64,000 bases of DNA, from the NCBI GenBank assembly GCA_963851045.1, contig CAWKNC010000002.1, forward strand, positions 434,001-498,000. Reading direction: 5' to 3'. Positions 33,741 through 41,967 of the stretch are shown here, one piece after another (the stretch's first letter is position 1; each line of letters begins with the position of its first letter). The DNA is from WHSW01 sp963851045. GTDB lineage: Bacteria > Actinomycetota > Thermoleophilia > Solirubrobacterales > 70-9. A program made the translations under genes and the position numbers. The notes under the pieces are model-generated. The model saw only the letters and a program-made list of their open reading frames with translations. It made no database searches and had not been told where the DNA came from.

Positions 33741-35713
33741 GCTTCGCGGCTTCCCACGATCGTGCCCGCTGCGTCGACCGCTGCCGTCCACCCGGGCGGT
33801 AACACCAGGGTCGCCTCGGGCAGCTCGAAAACGCAGGGCCCCTCCGCCTCGGTTCCCTCCGGCGGCTCGCCGCGGATGACCTCGGTGTCGCGCCACGCGC
33901 CGTCGAAGCGCGCGCGGCGGCTGGCGCGCTCGAGCTCGCCCTGCGCCGCCCTTGGAGCGACCTCAGGCCCGGCCTCGACCAGCCCCAGGCGGATGTTGAC
34001 GAGGTCGACCTCAGCGTCCTCATCGCGATAGCCGTAGCGGCGCTCGTGCTCGGCCGCAAAGGCGTCCACGAGATCCTTCGGATCGGGCGCCTCTCCGGAC
34101 TCAACGCTGAGCTCGAACGCCTGGCCGCGATAGCGCAGCTCGTAGGCGATCTCGGCGCGGGCACCCGCGAGGCCGACACCAAGACTCGCGAGCAGGTCGG
34201 CCACAGCGGCGGCGATGCGCTCCGCGGTCAGTGTCTCGCCGCCCAGCATCACGGTGCGCGCGGTATCGCGGCGGCGTTCTGAGGCCAGCAGCCCAAGCGC
34301 CGAGAGGACGCCGCCGGCGCGCGGACAGAGGATCCGCTCGATGCCGAGCTCGGTCGCGATCGCCGCGGCATGCATCGGCCCGGCGCCGCCAAACGGCAAC
34401 AGCGCGAACCCACGCGGGTCGACTCCGCGCTCGACCGTGACCACCCGCAGCGCCCGAACCATCTCCTGATTGGCGATCCGCACGATTCCCTCAGCCGCGT
34501 CGAGCGCATCGAGGTCGAGGTGTCGGGCAAGGCTCGCGATGGCCTGCGCGCCAGCGTCAGCGTCGAGCTTGACGCCGCCGGCAAGGCTGGAACCAGCGCC
34601 GAGGTATCCGAGGGAGAGATTCGCGTCGGTCACGGTCGGCTCGGAGCCGCCACGCCCGTAACAGGCGGGTCCCGGCTCCGCGCCCGCAGATCGCGGCCCC
34701 ACTCGCAGTGCGCCGCCCGAGTCGCGCCAGGCGATCGAGCCGCCGCCGGCGCCCACCGTGTGGACGTCGACCATCGGAAGCTGGATCACCCGGCCACCAA
34801 TCTCGCGCGAGTCGGTGCGCCGGACCCGGCCGTCCTCGACGACGCAGACATCGCATGAGGTGCCACCCATGTCGAAGCCAAGAGCGTTGCCGTCGCCCGA
34901 GAGCGCTGCGATCACGCCGGCACCGACGGCGCCGCCCGCCGGACCTGAGAGCACGCTCCACGCGCCCGCGCTCGCCGCCTCGTCGGCCGGGGCAACCCCG
35001 CCGGAGGAGAGCATCACAGCCGGCGTCGGCAGACCGAGCTCGACCGTCGCGTCCGCCAGGCGGCCGAGGTAGCGCCCCAAGAGAGGGGAGAGGTAGGCAT
35101 CGATGACCGTCGTCGAGCAGCGCTCGTACTCGCGAAACTGCGGCAACACCTCCGACGAAGCCGAAACGTGGATGTTCGGGAGCTCGTCTCGCACGCGCTC
35201 GGCGATTGCGCGTTCGTGCTCGGGCTCGAGATAGGAGAAGAGCAGGCAGATCGCGACCGCTTCGACGTCGAGGCCGCGAACCGCCTCCACGATTCGCTCG
35301 AGCTCGGCGTCCTCGAGGGATTCGACGATGCCCTCGGGACCGACCCGCTCAGCCGCCGCGACACGATCCTCTGGGCCGACCAGTGGCGCGGCCTTCGGCG
35401 CGCATGGCCGGTAGAGGCTGGGACGGTCCTGGCGCGCGATCTCGAGCAGATCGCAAAATCCAGCCGTCGCGATCAGCCCGGTGCGCGCGCCGCGCTCCTC
35501 GAGCAGCGCGTTTGTCCCCACGGTCATTCCGTGCGCGAATACCTCGATTTCACCCGGCCTGGCGCCGGCGCGCTCCAATGCGGCCTCAATCGCTGCGAGG
35601 ACCCCGCGCGACTGGTCGTCGGGCGTGGTCGGCGCCTTCGCCGTGTGGAGCTCCGCGCCGTCGAACAGGACGGCGTCGGTGAACGTCCCGCCGACGTCGA
35701 CCCCGAGCAGCAT
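33737..35713 (-). CDS. Hydantoinase A/oxoprolinase-family subunit
   Basis: A 658-residue HyuA-type ATPase subunit with the actin-like/ASKHA fold. It begins MLLGVDVGGTFTDAVL (phosphate-binding loop), then HGMTVGTNALLEERG, LSGPAGGAVGAG, GFDMGGTSCDVCVV and LPFGGAGPMHAA, all hallmark segments. A TAGCTT hexamer ends 6 bases before the ATG, suggesting a leaderless transcript for the hyuAB operon. It partners the downstream HyuB subunit. Substrate among hydantoin, oxoproline, acetone or lactam is unresolved. Confidence 0.87.
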   Translation of the reverse strand: MLLGVDVGGTFTDAVLFDGAELHTAKAPTTPDDQSRGVLAAIEAALERAGARPGEIEVFAHGMTVGTNALLEERGARTGLIATAGFCDLLEIARQDRPSLYRPCAPKAAPLVGPEDRVAAAERVGPEGIVESLEDAELERIVEAVRGLDVEAVAICLLFSYLEPEHERAIAERVRDELPNIHVSASSEVLPQFREYERCSTTVIDAYLSPLLGRYLGRLADATVELGLPTPAVMLSSGGVAPADEAASAGAWSVLSGPAGGAVGAGVIAALSGDGNALGFDMGGTSCDVCVVEDGRVRRTDSREIGGRVIQLPMVDVHTVGAGGGSIAWRDSGGALRVGPRSAGAEPGPACYGRGGSEPTVTDANLSLGYLGAGSSLAGGVKLDADAGAQAIASLARHLDLDALDAAEGIVRIANQEMVRALRVVTVERGVDPRGFALLPFGGAGPMHAAAIATELGIERILCPRAGGVLSALGLLASERRRDTARTVMLGGETLTAERIAAAVADLLASLGVGLAGARAEIAYELRYRGQAFELSVESGEAPDPKDLVDAFAAEHERRYGYRDEDAEVDLVNIRLGLVEAGPEVAPRAAQGELERASRRARFDGAWRDTEVIRGEPPEGTEAEGPCVFELPEATLVLPPGWTAAVDAAGTIVGSREA

Positions 35714-35736
35714 CCGCTCAAGCTAACGCGGCCAAC

Positions 35737-35775
35737 AAAAGAGACCCCGGCTCCCCACGAGCCGAGGTCTCAAAA
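35737..35775 (-). terminator. Rho-independent terminator after the 35823-36302 gene
   Basis: A 13-bp stem with one C.A mismatch (35741-35753 with 35759-35771, loop 35754-35758) is followed on the minus strand by TTTT (35740-35737). It ends the transcript of the small zinc-binding protein gene before the hydantoinase operon. A second short hairpin (35790-35795 with 35801-35806) lies between it and the stop codon. Confidence 0.7.
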
Positions 35776-35822
35776 TCCCCTACTGAACGGGCCGCTTGCA
35801 GCGGCCTCCCCACGTTGCGAGA

Positions 35823-36302
35823 TCAGGCGACCGCTGCGACCGCCTTACCCTCTTCGATGCGAGCCTCAAGCGCCTCGAGCGGGATCTCCGGCCCGTCGAA
35901 GCTCTCCTCGAGGTGCTTGTGCGAGGGGCAGTAATCACGACCGGGAAGCGGCTCGCGCTGGCACGGCGTGCCCTTGCGAGTGTGCGCACGGCACTGCCGC
36001 TCGATCCCGTCGAGTACGAGTTCCTCTGGCTTGTTGTCGAGAAATTCGAGTGCCAGAGCGATGTTGCGATCGATCACCATCCAGACGCGGAGCTGATCGT
36101 TGAGAGCGAAGTGCATGCGCACATCGTTGAACAGTGCCCGTGCCGGGCGGGCGAAGTAGCGACGGTCGTAAGCGAGACGCCGGATGACTTCCTCACACGC
36201 GTCGAGGACGGCCTGCTTGTTGGTGCAACCCGTGAGGTCACGCTCATCCTCAATGATCGCCGGAGCGATCTCCCTGTAAATCGAGCGACTGAATCGATAC
36301 AT
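35823..36302 (-). CDS. Small protein with C-terminal Cys/His zinc-binding motif
   Basis: A 158-residue soluble protein of unknown role. The first two-thirds are helical and start MYRFSRSIYREIAP. The C-terminal part reads QCRAHTRKGTPC, then GRDYCPSHKHLEE. This C-x10-C-x10-C-x2-H pattern resembles the short zinc-binding DUF5763-type motif (C..T..G..C....Y/C..H). The ATG at 36302 is chosen because GGAGAGGAGAGAG lies just upstream; the frame is open to 36332. It has its own promoter, a structured leader and a terminator, so it is a separate and probably well-expressed unit. Confidence 0.7.
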   Translation of the reverse strand: MYRFSRSIYREIAPAIIEDERDLTGCTNKQAVLDACEEVIRRLAYDRRYFARPARALFNDVRMHFALNDQLRVWMVIDRNIALALEFLDNKPEELVLDGIERQCRAHTRKGTPCQREPLPGRDYCPSHKHLEESFDGPEIPLEALEARIEEGKAVAAVA

Positions 36303-36341
36303 CTCTCTCCTCTCCTTACCCCTTATCTCCAATCCCTGGAT

Positions 36342-36358
36342 ACCGCCGTGCGGGCGGT
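36342..36358 (-). promoter_or_regulatory. Leader hairpin upstream of the small zinc-binding protein
   Basis: A 6-bp perfect stem (36342-36347 with 36353-36358) with a 5-base loop lies in the predicted 5' leader, about 40 bases before the ATG. Role unknown; it may affect message stability or translation. Confidence 0.35.
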
Positions 36359-36435
36359 GACCTGAGCCCTCTACCCGTTATCCACTAATTGGAATCATCT
36401 TCGACTCCGTACTCCAAACGCAACGGGCGAAAACG

Positions 36436-36464
36436 AGTATCGCCATCCGGTTGGAGGATTTCAA
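36436..36464 (-). promoter_or_regulatory. Sigma-A-type promoter for the small zinc-binding protein
   Basis: On the minus strand TTGAAA (36464-36459) is followed after exactly 17 bases by GATACT (36441-36436). This is the best primary-sigma promoter seen in the window. It predicts a leader of about 125 bases before the ATG at 36302. The surrounding 36333-36530 stretch is noticeably richer in A+T than the coding DNA. Confidence 0.6.
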
Positions 36465-36471
36465 GAGCAAA

Positions 36472-36528
36472 CGGTTAAGAGAGTATTAACCGACCGATGG
36501 AGGCATTACCTCCTCCGATCGGAGGAGG
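36472..36528. repeat. Two inverted repeats between nadB and the zinc-binding protein gene
   Basis: Right after the nadB stop lies a perfect 20-base palindrome (36509-36528, CCTCCTCCGA and its complement). Next to it is a 7-bp stem (36472-36478 with 36486-36492) with a 7-base loop. No T-run follows. They may form a weak terminator for nadB or a protein-binding site. Confidence 0.45.
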
Positions 36529-36530
36529 CG

Positions 36531-37988
36531 CTAGATCCAGCGGTCGGCTCGAAGCGCGCCATCTGGCTCGATCACCAGGTGGATCCCCTCGAGCTCGGGA
36601 TCGGGCAGGGGGTGGTCGCTGCGCCGGTGCGCGCCGCGCGATTCGCGACGCGTGAGTGCCGCCTCCGCGAGCATGCGGGCCAGGGGATAGCCGTCATCAC
36701 GCAGCTTTTCGAGCTTCGCCTGCTCTCGCTGAGGGCCCGCGTAGGTCCAGACGGCTTCGCGCGTTTCGTCGGTCGGGCCCGCAAAACGCCAGGCTGGTTC
36801 GGGGACCGTTTCGGGCGCCGGCAGCTCGATCGCCGCCCGCGCGGCCCGCGAGCCGAAGACGAAGCACTCGCTCAGCGAGTTCGAGGCGAGGCGGTTGGCT
36901 CCGTGAAGGCCGGTGCACGCGCACTCGCCGACGGCGAGCAGCCCGGGGAGCGTCGTGCGTCCATCGAGATCGGACGCGATGCCCCCGATCAGGTAGTGGG
37001 CCGCGGGCGCGACGGGGACGGGCTCGTTGGCCGGATCGAGCCCCGCGTTGGCGCAGGTCGCAAAGACGTTCGGGAAACGCTCGGCCGAAAGCTCGCGCAT
37101 ATCGAGCAAAACGAAGCCGGTGCCATCCGCTTCCATGCGGTCGAGCATCGCCGCCGTCACCTGATCTCGCGGTGCGAGCTCGTCGGTGAAGCGCCGGCCG
37201 GCCGTATCGAGCAGCACCGCGCCCTCGCCGCGTACAGCCTCGGTCACGAGCGACCCGTCAAACCGGGTGCCCGGCAATGCCAGGGCGGTGGGGTGAAACT
37301 GGCAGAGCTCGAGATCGGCGAGTTCCGCGCCGGCTGCGTGCGCGAGCACGGAGCCCGCACCGATCGCTCCGCGTGGGTTGGTCGTGCGGCTCCAGAGTGC
37401 CGCTCCGCCGCCGGTCGTCATCACGGTCGCCGCGGCCAGCACGTTGCCCGCGTCGGTGATGACCCCGCAGCAATGTGAGCCGTCGCTCCACAGCGCCACG
37501 GCCGACACGCCTTCGAGAACCTCGACCCGCTCCTCGGCGGCGACGAGCTCGGCGAGCCGGTTGGTGATCTCTCGACCTGTCTCGCTGCCTCCGGCGTGGA
37601 CGATCCGCCGCGCGCTGTGGCCGCCCTCGAGGCCGAGCGCAACCCCGCCGTCGGGATCGGTGTCAAAGCGCACGCCGCGGCTCATCAGTTGCTCGACCGC
37701 GGCTGGTGACTCGGCCGTCAGCACCTCGACAGCGCTCGTTCGGCACAGTCCGCGCCCCGCGTCGAGGGTGTCGGCGGCGTGACGGGCGGGCGAGTCGTCG
37801 GCCGCGAGAGCAGCTGCCAACCCGCCCTGCGCCCAAAAGCTCGAGCTCTCGGCAAGGGGTTTTCGTGAGACCAGCACGACCGCGGCGCCGGCCTCCGCCG
37901 CCTCGAGTGCGACGTGCAAGCCCGCGGCGCCACCACCGACGACCACGACGTCGCAGGTGCGACTGGACTGCGTACCGGGCTCGCTCAC
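36531..37988 (-). CDS. nadB: L-aspartate oxidase
   Basis: A 485-residue flavoprotein that oxidises L-aspartate to iminoaspartate, the first step of de novo NAD synthesis. It has the FAD-binding VVVGGGAAGLHVAL, the SSFWAQGGLAAAL segment, HSARRIVHAGGSETGREI, and GECACTGLHGANRLASNSL, all diagnostic of NadB rather than succinate dehydrogenase. It is shorter than E. coli NadB, mainly in the C-terminal helical domain. The GTG at 37988 is chosen; the very long open frame to 38978 is a shadow of the deacetylase gene. No nadA or nadC is in the window. Confidence 0.85.
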   Translation of the reverse strand: MSEPGTQSSRTCDVVVVGGGAAGLHVALEAAEAGAAVVLVSRKPLAESSSFWAQGGLAAALAADDSPARHAADTLDAGRGLCRTSAVEVLTAESPAAVEQLMSRGVRFDTDPDGGVALGLEGGHSARRIVHAGGSETGREITNRLAELVAAEERVEVLEGVSAVALWSDGSHCCGVITDAGNVLAAATVMTTGGGAALWSRTTNPRGAIGAGSVLAHAAGAELADLELCQFHPTALALPGTRFDGSLVTEAVRGEGAVLLDTAGRRFTDELAPRDQVTAAMLDRMEADGTGFVLLDMRELSAERFPNVFATCANAGLDPANEPVPVAPAAHYLIGGIASDLDGRTTLPGLLAVGECACTGLHGANRLASNSLSECFVFGSRAARAAIELPAPETVPEPAWRFAGPTDETREAVWTYAGPQREQAKLEKLRDDGYPLARMLAEAALTRRESRGAHRRSDHPLPDPELEGIHLVIEPDGALRADRWI

Positions 37989-37996
37989 GGGGCGGC

Positions 37997-38003
37997 TACG
38001 GTA
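37997..38003. promoter_or_regulatory. Shared -10 element for divergent nadB and deacetylase genes
   Basis: The 7 bases TACGGTA give TACGGT on the plus strand, ending 10 bases before the GTG at 38013, and TACCGT on the minus strand, ending 9 bases before the GTG at 37988. Both starts lack ribosome-binding sites. The two leaderless transcripts would share one -10 element and so compete for polymerase. Confidence 0.4.
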
Positions 38004-38012
38004 CTCATCAGG

Positions 38013-39011
38013 GTGACCCTTTACCTCTCGCATCCGTCCTCGCTCGAGCACGACACCGGCTCGCATCCCGAGAACGCCGGGCGCATCCGCGCGATCGCGG
38101 CGGGGCTCGCTGATGCGGACGATCTCCGGCTCGAGCGCATGGAGGCTCCGAGAGCCACGCGCGAGCAGATCGTCCGCGTCCATTCGGCCGATCATTTCGA
38201 CGCCATCGAGGCGTTCTGCGCGGAGGGCGGCGGGATGATCGATGCCGACACGACCGTCGTCGGCGCATCGTTTGACGCTGCCCTGCACGGTGCCGGAGCT
38301 GCGGTCGACGCGACCGACCGGCTGCTCGCTGGCGAGTCCAGCGCCGCCTTCTGCGCGACGCGACCGCCAGGCCACCACGCCGAGCGCGCTCGGGCGATGG
38401 GCTTTTGCCTTTTCAACAACGTTGCGGTCGCGGCCGCCCACGCCATCGCCGAGCACGGCCTCGAGCGGGTGCTGATTCTCGACTGGGACGTTCACCACGG
38501 CAACGGCACGGAGGAGATCTTCGACGCTGATGCGAACGTGCTCTACGCGAGCATCCACCAGTCGCCGCTCTATCCGGGCACCGGTGCGGCCGCCTATGAG
38601 GGTCGCGGAGCGGGGGAGGGGTACACGGTCAATCTGCCGGTCCCGGCCGGTGCCGACAGCAAAGTCTTCCTGGCCCTGGTCGAACACGTCATCGCGCCGG
38701 TGGGTCGCGAGTTCAAGCCCGAAATGATCGTGATCTCGGCCGGTTACGACGCCCACCGCGACGACCCGCTTGCCTCCTGCGCTGTCACCACCGAGGGTTA
38801 CGCCGATATGACCGCCGTGATGCGCGACGCTGCTGGCGAGCTCGGCGTGCCGCTTCTCGTTTGTCTTGAGGGCGGGTACTCGCCCCACGCGCTCGCGGAC
38901 TCGGTCGTCGCAACCCTGCGAGCGCTCGACAATGGCGCGCCAGCGCGCAGCACCGATCCCGCCGCGGCGGAGCCGCATCTCAGCCGCCTGCGTGAGCGCT
39001 GGGGAATCTGA
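38013..39011 (+). CDS. Histone deacetylase-family amidohydrolase
   Basis: A 332-residue zinc-dependent deacetylase of the class II/AcuC-like group. Readable active-site segments are HPENAGRI, RPPGHHAE (catalytic His pair), ILDWDVHHGNGT (zinc ligands Asp and His), SAGYDAHRDDPL (second zinc Asp) and LEGGYS (catalytic Tyr). All catalytic residues are present, so it should be active on acetyl-lysine, acetylpolyamine or a small amide. GTG start chosen because it leads straight into TLYLSHPSSLEHDTG. It is divergent from nadB with 24 bases between the starts. Confidence 0.83.
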   Translation: MTLYLSHPSSLEHDTGSHPENAGRIRAIAAGLADADDLRLERMEAPRATREQIVRVHSADHFDAIEAFCAEGGGMIDADTTVVGASFDAALHGAGAAVDATDRLLAGESSAAFCATRPPGHHAERARAMGFCLFNNVAVAAAHAIAEHGLERVLILDWDVHHGNGTEEIFDADANVLYASIHQSPLYPGTGAAAYEGRGAGEGYTVNLPVPAGADSKVFLALVEHVIAPVGREFKPEMIVISAGYDAHRDDPLASCAVTTEGYADMTAVMRDAAGELGVPLLVCLEGGYSPHALADSVVATLRALDNGAPARSTDPAAAEPHLSRLRERWGI

Positions 39012-39012
39012 C

Positions 39013-40569
39013 CTAGGGAGCCAGCCGCGACCTGAGCTCGTCGCTCACCTGCGGCGCGAACTCGGCCAGCTCGTCGAGCTGATCGACTGACTCGAAAGGA
39101 CCCTGCTCGGCGCGCCGGCGCAGGACGCGCTTGGCCTGTGCCACTGACATCCCGGCCGCGAGCAACTCCGAATAGGTCGCCTCGCTGAGGCCGACCCTGC
39201 CCGTGACCGCGACGCCGCCCGGCCCCCTTGGCTCGGCGCTGAGGAAACGCTCGGCGACGGCGATCCGCTCGGCGGCCTCGACGGCGCGTTGTTCGATACC
39301 GCGCAGACGCTGCTCGGCCGCCTCGGTGGCGGCGATTCGCGCCTCTCGTTCGCGATCCAGCTGCGCCGTGCGCTGGCGCAGCTCGGCCCCGATGCTCTCC
39401 TCCGCGGCTCGGCGGGCGGCCTCGAGTTTTTCGTGGACACGCTGGGCGGCTTCCGGGGAGCTTTCGGCCAGTTCCGCCTGTACCGCCTCGAGTTCGGCGC
39501 GCACGGCCGCGAGCTTGGCCTCAGCGGTGCGTTCGGCGTCAGCCGCGGCTTGCTCGGCAGCCTCAGCGCGTTCGGCCTCGGCGCGTTCGGCGCGCTCTTG
39601 CGCGGCGTGCGCCTGCGCGAGCGCCTCCTCCACGGCGGGGTCGTGGCCGTTCGTCCCGTTCGCGCCCGATTGCGGAGCGTGCGCGCGCTCGAGCTCGCCC
39701 TTGGTCTCGGCAAGCTCGGCACGAAGCTTGGTCAGCTCCGCAGCGTCCGTTTCGGCGGCGAGCTTGGCGGCGGTCTCCGCAGAGCCGCCGACACGCTCCA
39801 GCGTCTCGCGCTCCGCCTCTGCTCGCGCCCTTTCGACGGCCTGCGCCTGACGCACCTCCGCCGACTCGCGGGCAGCATCGAGCTGACCGCGCAGCCAGCG
39901 TGATGCCGCGGCGCGCGCCTCATCCTCGACCTGGGCGCGGAGCTCTGAAAGCTCCTCGCTGACGGAAGGACCGGTGGGTGCCGGCTCTGCGGAATCCTCG
40001 CTCTCGGTCTCCAGTGCGGCGATCCGCTCCTCAGCGTTCTTTGCGCGCTCCTGCGCTGCGGTCGCGCGACGCTCCGCCTGGCGGGCGATGCGTTCCGACT
40101 CCGCGGCGCGCTTCTCGGCTTCGACCACCCGCCGCTCGGCGATTTCCAGCTCGCCGGTGACCGAGGCATCCGCCTCCGCGACGCGCTGCTCGAGCGCGGC
40201 GAGCTCGTCGGACTGAGCCCCGGCCTCCTTCGTCGCCTGCTCGGCGATGCCGCGAACCCGGGCGGCGACACTGCCCTCCGGCTCGGGCTCGGGGAGCGGC
40301 GGCGGTCCTTCGACAGCGGGCTCCTCCGCCTGCTCGGCGTCGACTTCGGCTTCGTCCGCTTCGGCCTCGGCCTCCGCGTCCTGAGCTTCGGCCTCTTGCT
40401 GGGCGCTGGCTTCGACCATGTCAGAGACGTCGGCTGAGAAGGCGACCCACTCCTCGGTGCCGACGATCGCGTCCGCCTCTCCGGTCTCGCCGACGCTCTC
40501 CCAATCGCCCGTCTCCTCGACAGGCTCCTGCGAGGCTCGCTTGAAGATGCCGAAACGGCGGCGCGCCAT
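39013..40569 (-). CDS. Long coiled-coil protein with C-terminal helix-hairpin-helix
   Basis: A 518-residue acidic protein starting MARRRFGIFKRAS. An acidic Glu/Ala-rich tract (about 30-115) is followed by an almost continuous Ala/Glu/Arg heptad coiled coil (about 120-430). The C-terminal part (about 440-518) has TYSELLAAGMSVAQAKRVL and GPFESVDQLDEL, a helix-hairpin-helix arrangement like that in ComEA-type DNA-binding modules. No membrane segment is seen. It might organise DNA or the cell pole or septum; that is speculation. TAGAGT ends 8 bases before the ATG, and the next gene on the strand ends 11 bases upstream. Confidence 0.65.
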   Translation of the reverse strand: MARRRFGIFKRASQEPVEETGDWESVGETGEADAIVGTEEWVAFSADVSDMVEASAQQEAEAQDAEAEAEADEAEVDAEQAEEPAVEGPPPLPEPEPEGSVAARVRGIAEQATKEAGAQSDELAALEQRVAEADASVTGELEIAERRVVEAEKRAAESERIARQAERRATAAQERAKNAEERIAALETESEDSAEPAPTGPSVSEELSELRAQVEDEARAAASRWLRGQLDAARESAEVRQAQAVERARAEAERETLERVGGSAETAAKLAAETDAAELTKLRAELAETKGELERAHAPQSGANGTNGHDPAVEEALAQAHAAQERAERAEAERAEAAEQAAADAERTAEAKLAAVRAELEAVQAELAESSPEAAQRVHEKLEAARRAAEESIGAELRQRTAQLDREREARIAATEAAEQRLRGIEQRAVEAAERIAVAERFLSAEPRGPGGVAVTGRVGLSEATYSELLAAGMSVAQAKRVLRRRAEQGPFESVDQLDELAEFAPQVSDELRSRLAP

Positions 40570-40580
40570 CAGGGGTGACT

Positions 40581-41519
40581 CTATGCCAGCAGCTCGCGGT
40601 ACGCCACCAGCACTCGTGCGGCGAGCAGCTCGGATGAAAACCACTGGGCTCGCTCGCGACCCCGCACGCGCGAGTCGGGCACATCGAGGTGGCGGCGTGC
40701 GACCTCGGCCCAAGACTCCGCGGTGAACGGCGCCGCCAGGCAGCCATCAACCCCGCGCAGCAGCGTGGGCGCGATTCCGACCGGCGTCGAGAGCACGGGG
40801 ACGTCGCAGGCGAGAGCCTCGACGGCCACGAGGCCGAACCCCTCGTTTGCCGATGGCACCAGCACGGCGTTGGCCGCGTTCATCCACAGCGCCAGGTCGA
40901 CGGGCTCGATGGTCCCCCCGTGAAGGAGCTCGGCGCCGCTGAGCTTTGCGACCTCCTCCGCGCGATCAAAACGCTTGACCGCCCGGGCCGGGGAGGCGGG
41001 GAACAACAGATAGCGCCCGTCCGCCTCGAGCCCGAGCCGAGCTCGTGCCTCGCCTCGCGGGATCGGTTGAAAGCGCTCGAGATCGGCGCCGCAGGGCAGG
41101 ACGGCGGTTTTGCCGGGCTGGTGCGGGAGTCCCGGCCGATCACCCTCGGGTTCGAGCAGCGCACGCGAGACCGGGGCAGCGAGATCGAGCGATCGCACGA
41201 GCCTTCGCGAGAGGCGGCCGGTGACGGGGTGGCGGACGTCGTTGCCGTGAAACGTGACGATCAGCGGCCGCGCACCGGCGAGCCGAGCACACCAGCCGGG
41301 GAGTCCGTAGTGGGCGTGGACGAGATCGAACGACTCGGCGCGCAGGAGACGGCGAATCGCTCGCGTCGCTGGGATGTAGTTGCGAGAGCCGGGGGCGAAC
41401 CAGTGCTCGCTGATGTCGACGCCGAGGTCCCGCAACGCTGCGACCTGATTGCGCACGAACGACCCGCGGCCGGGATAGGACGCGTCGGGGCTCATGTTGG
41501 TGACCACGAGGACCCGCAC
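40581..41519 (-). CDS. Family 4 glycosyltransferase
   Basis: A 312-residue GT-B enzyme, somewhat short for the family. The N-terminus reads MRVLVVTNMSPDASYPGRG and then GSFVRNQVAAL. HAHYGLPGWCA and VTFHGNDVRHP follow. The donor-binding half has SANEGFGLVAVEALACDVPV, with the E-x7-E catalytic motif intact. GTG start with TACGCT ending 7 bases upstream. It is isolated from the main glycan locus by about 10 kb and may act on glycolipids or a small glycoconjugate. Confidence 0.8.
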   Translation of the reverse strand: MRVLVVTNMSPDASYPGRGSFVRNQVAALRDLGVDISEHWFAPGSRNYIPATRAIRRLLRAESFDLVHAHYGLPGWCARLAGARPLIVTFHGNDVRHPVTGRLSRRLVRSLDLAAPVSRALLEPEGDRPGLPHQPGKTAVLPCGADLERFQPIPRGEARARLGLEADGRYLLFPASPARAVKRFDRAEEVAKLSGAELLHGGTIEPVDLALWMNAANAVLVPSANEGFGLVAVEALACDVPVLSTPVGIAPTLLRGVDGCLAAPFTAESWAEVARRHLDVPDSRVRGRERAQWFSSELLAARVLVAYRELLA

Positions 41520-41598
41520 GGGGGCCAGCGTATCCGCGGCGCAGGCGCCGCCCTCTTGCCACGAAGGTGCGCGTCAACCGGCACACCGAGGTCTAGTC

Positions 41599-41613
41599 AC
41601 GTGGGCGCCACGT
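41599..41613. promoter_or_regulatory. Dyad upstream of the pilin gene
   Basis: ACGTGG-GCG-CCACGT forms a 6-3-6 dyad in the 140-base gap between the divergent GT4 and pilin genes. It could be a regulator-binding site. No other copy was noticed. Confidence 0.3.
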
Positions 41614-41658
41614 CAGAACGATGGTCGAGCAACCTCGTTCGACCGAAAGGACCGTCTC

Positions 41659-41898
41659 GTGGACTATCTCTATCTCTACTTCGTCAGGCGCGCTGAGCGC
41701 ATCCGCCGACTGCTCGACCGTGGCAGCGAGCGCGGCCAGGGGACGGTCGAGTACGTCGGTCTGATCCTCTTGGTCTCGATGCTTATGGTCGGCATGGTCG
41801 CCGCGATGAAGGGCTTCAACGGCACCAGCGGGACCGAGATCGCGGAGGTGATCATCGGGAAGATCAAGCAGGCGGTGAACGCGATCACATTCCGCTGA
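41659..41898 (+). CDS. Orphan Flp-type pilin precursor
   Basis: A 79-residue protein from a GTG with AAAGGA 8 bases upstream. A basic leader of 26 residues ends in G26. It is followed by QGTVEY, so E is at +5 and Y at +6 after the glycine, the hallmark of class IVb (Flp/TadE) prepilin processing. A hydrophobic helix (VGLILLVSMLMVGMVAAM) and a short tail complete a mature protein of about 53 residues, the usual Flp size. No tad assembly genes lie in the window. It sits just upstream of rph but has its own upstream gap. Confidence 0.72.
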   Translation: MDYLYLYFVRRAERIRRLLDRGSERGQGTVEYVGLILLVSMLMVGMVAAMKGFNGTSGTEIAEVIIGKIKQAVNAITFR

Positions 41899-41967
41899 TC
41901 GCAACCGAAGGCACGCGGAATCGTGATTTCGCGGCTCCGCGGGGCCGCTGTTTGGCAGACTCGGCGG

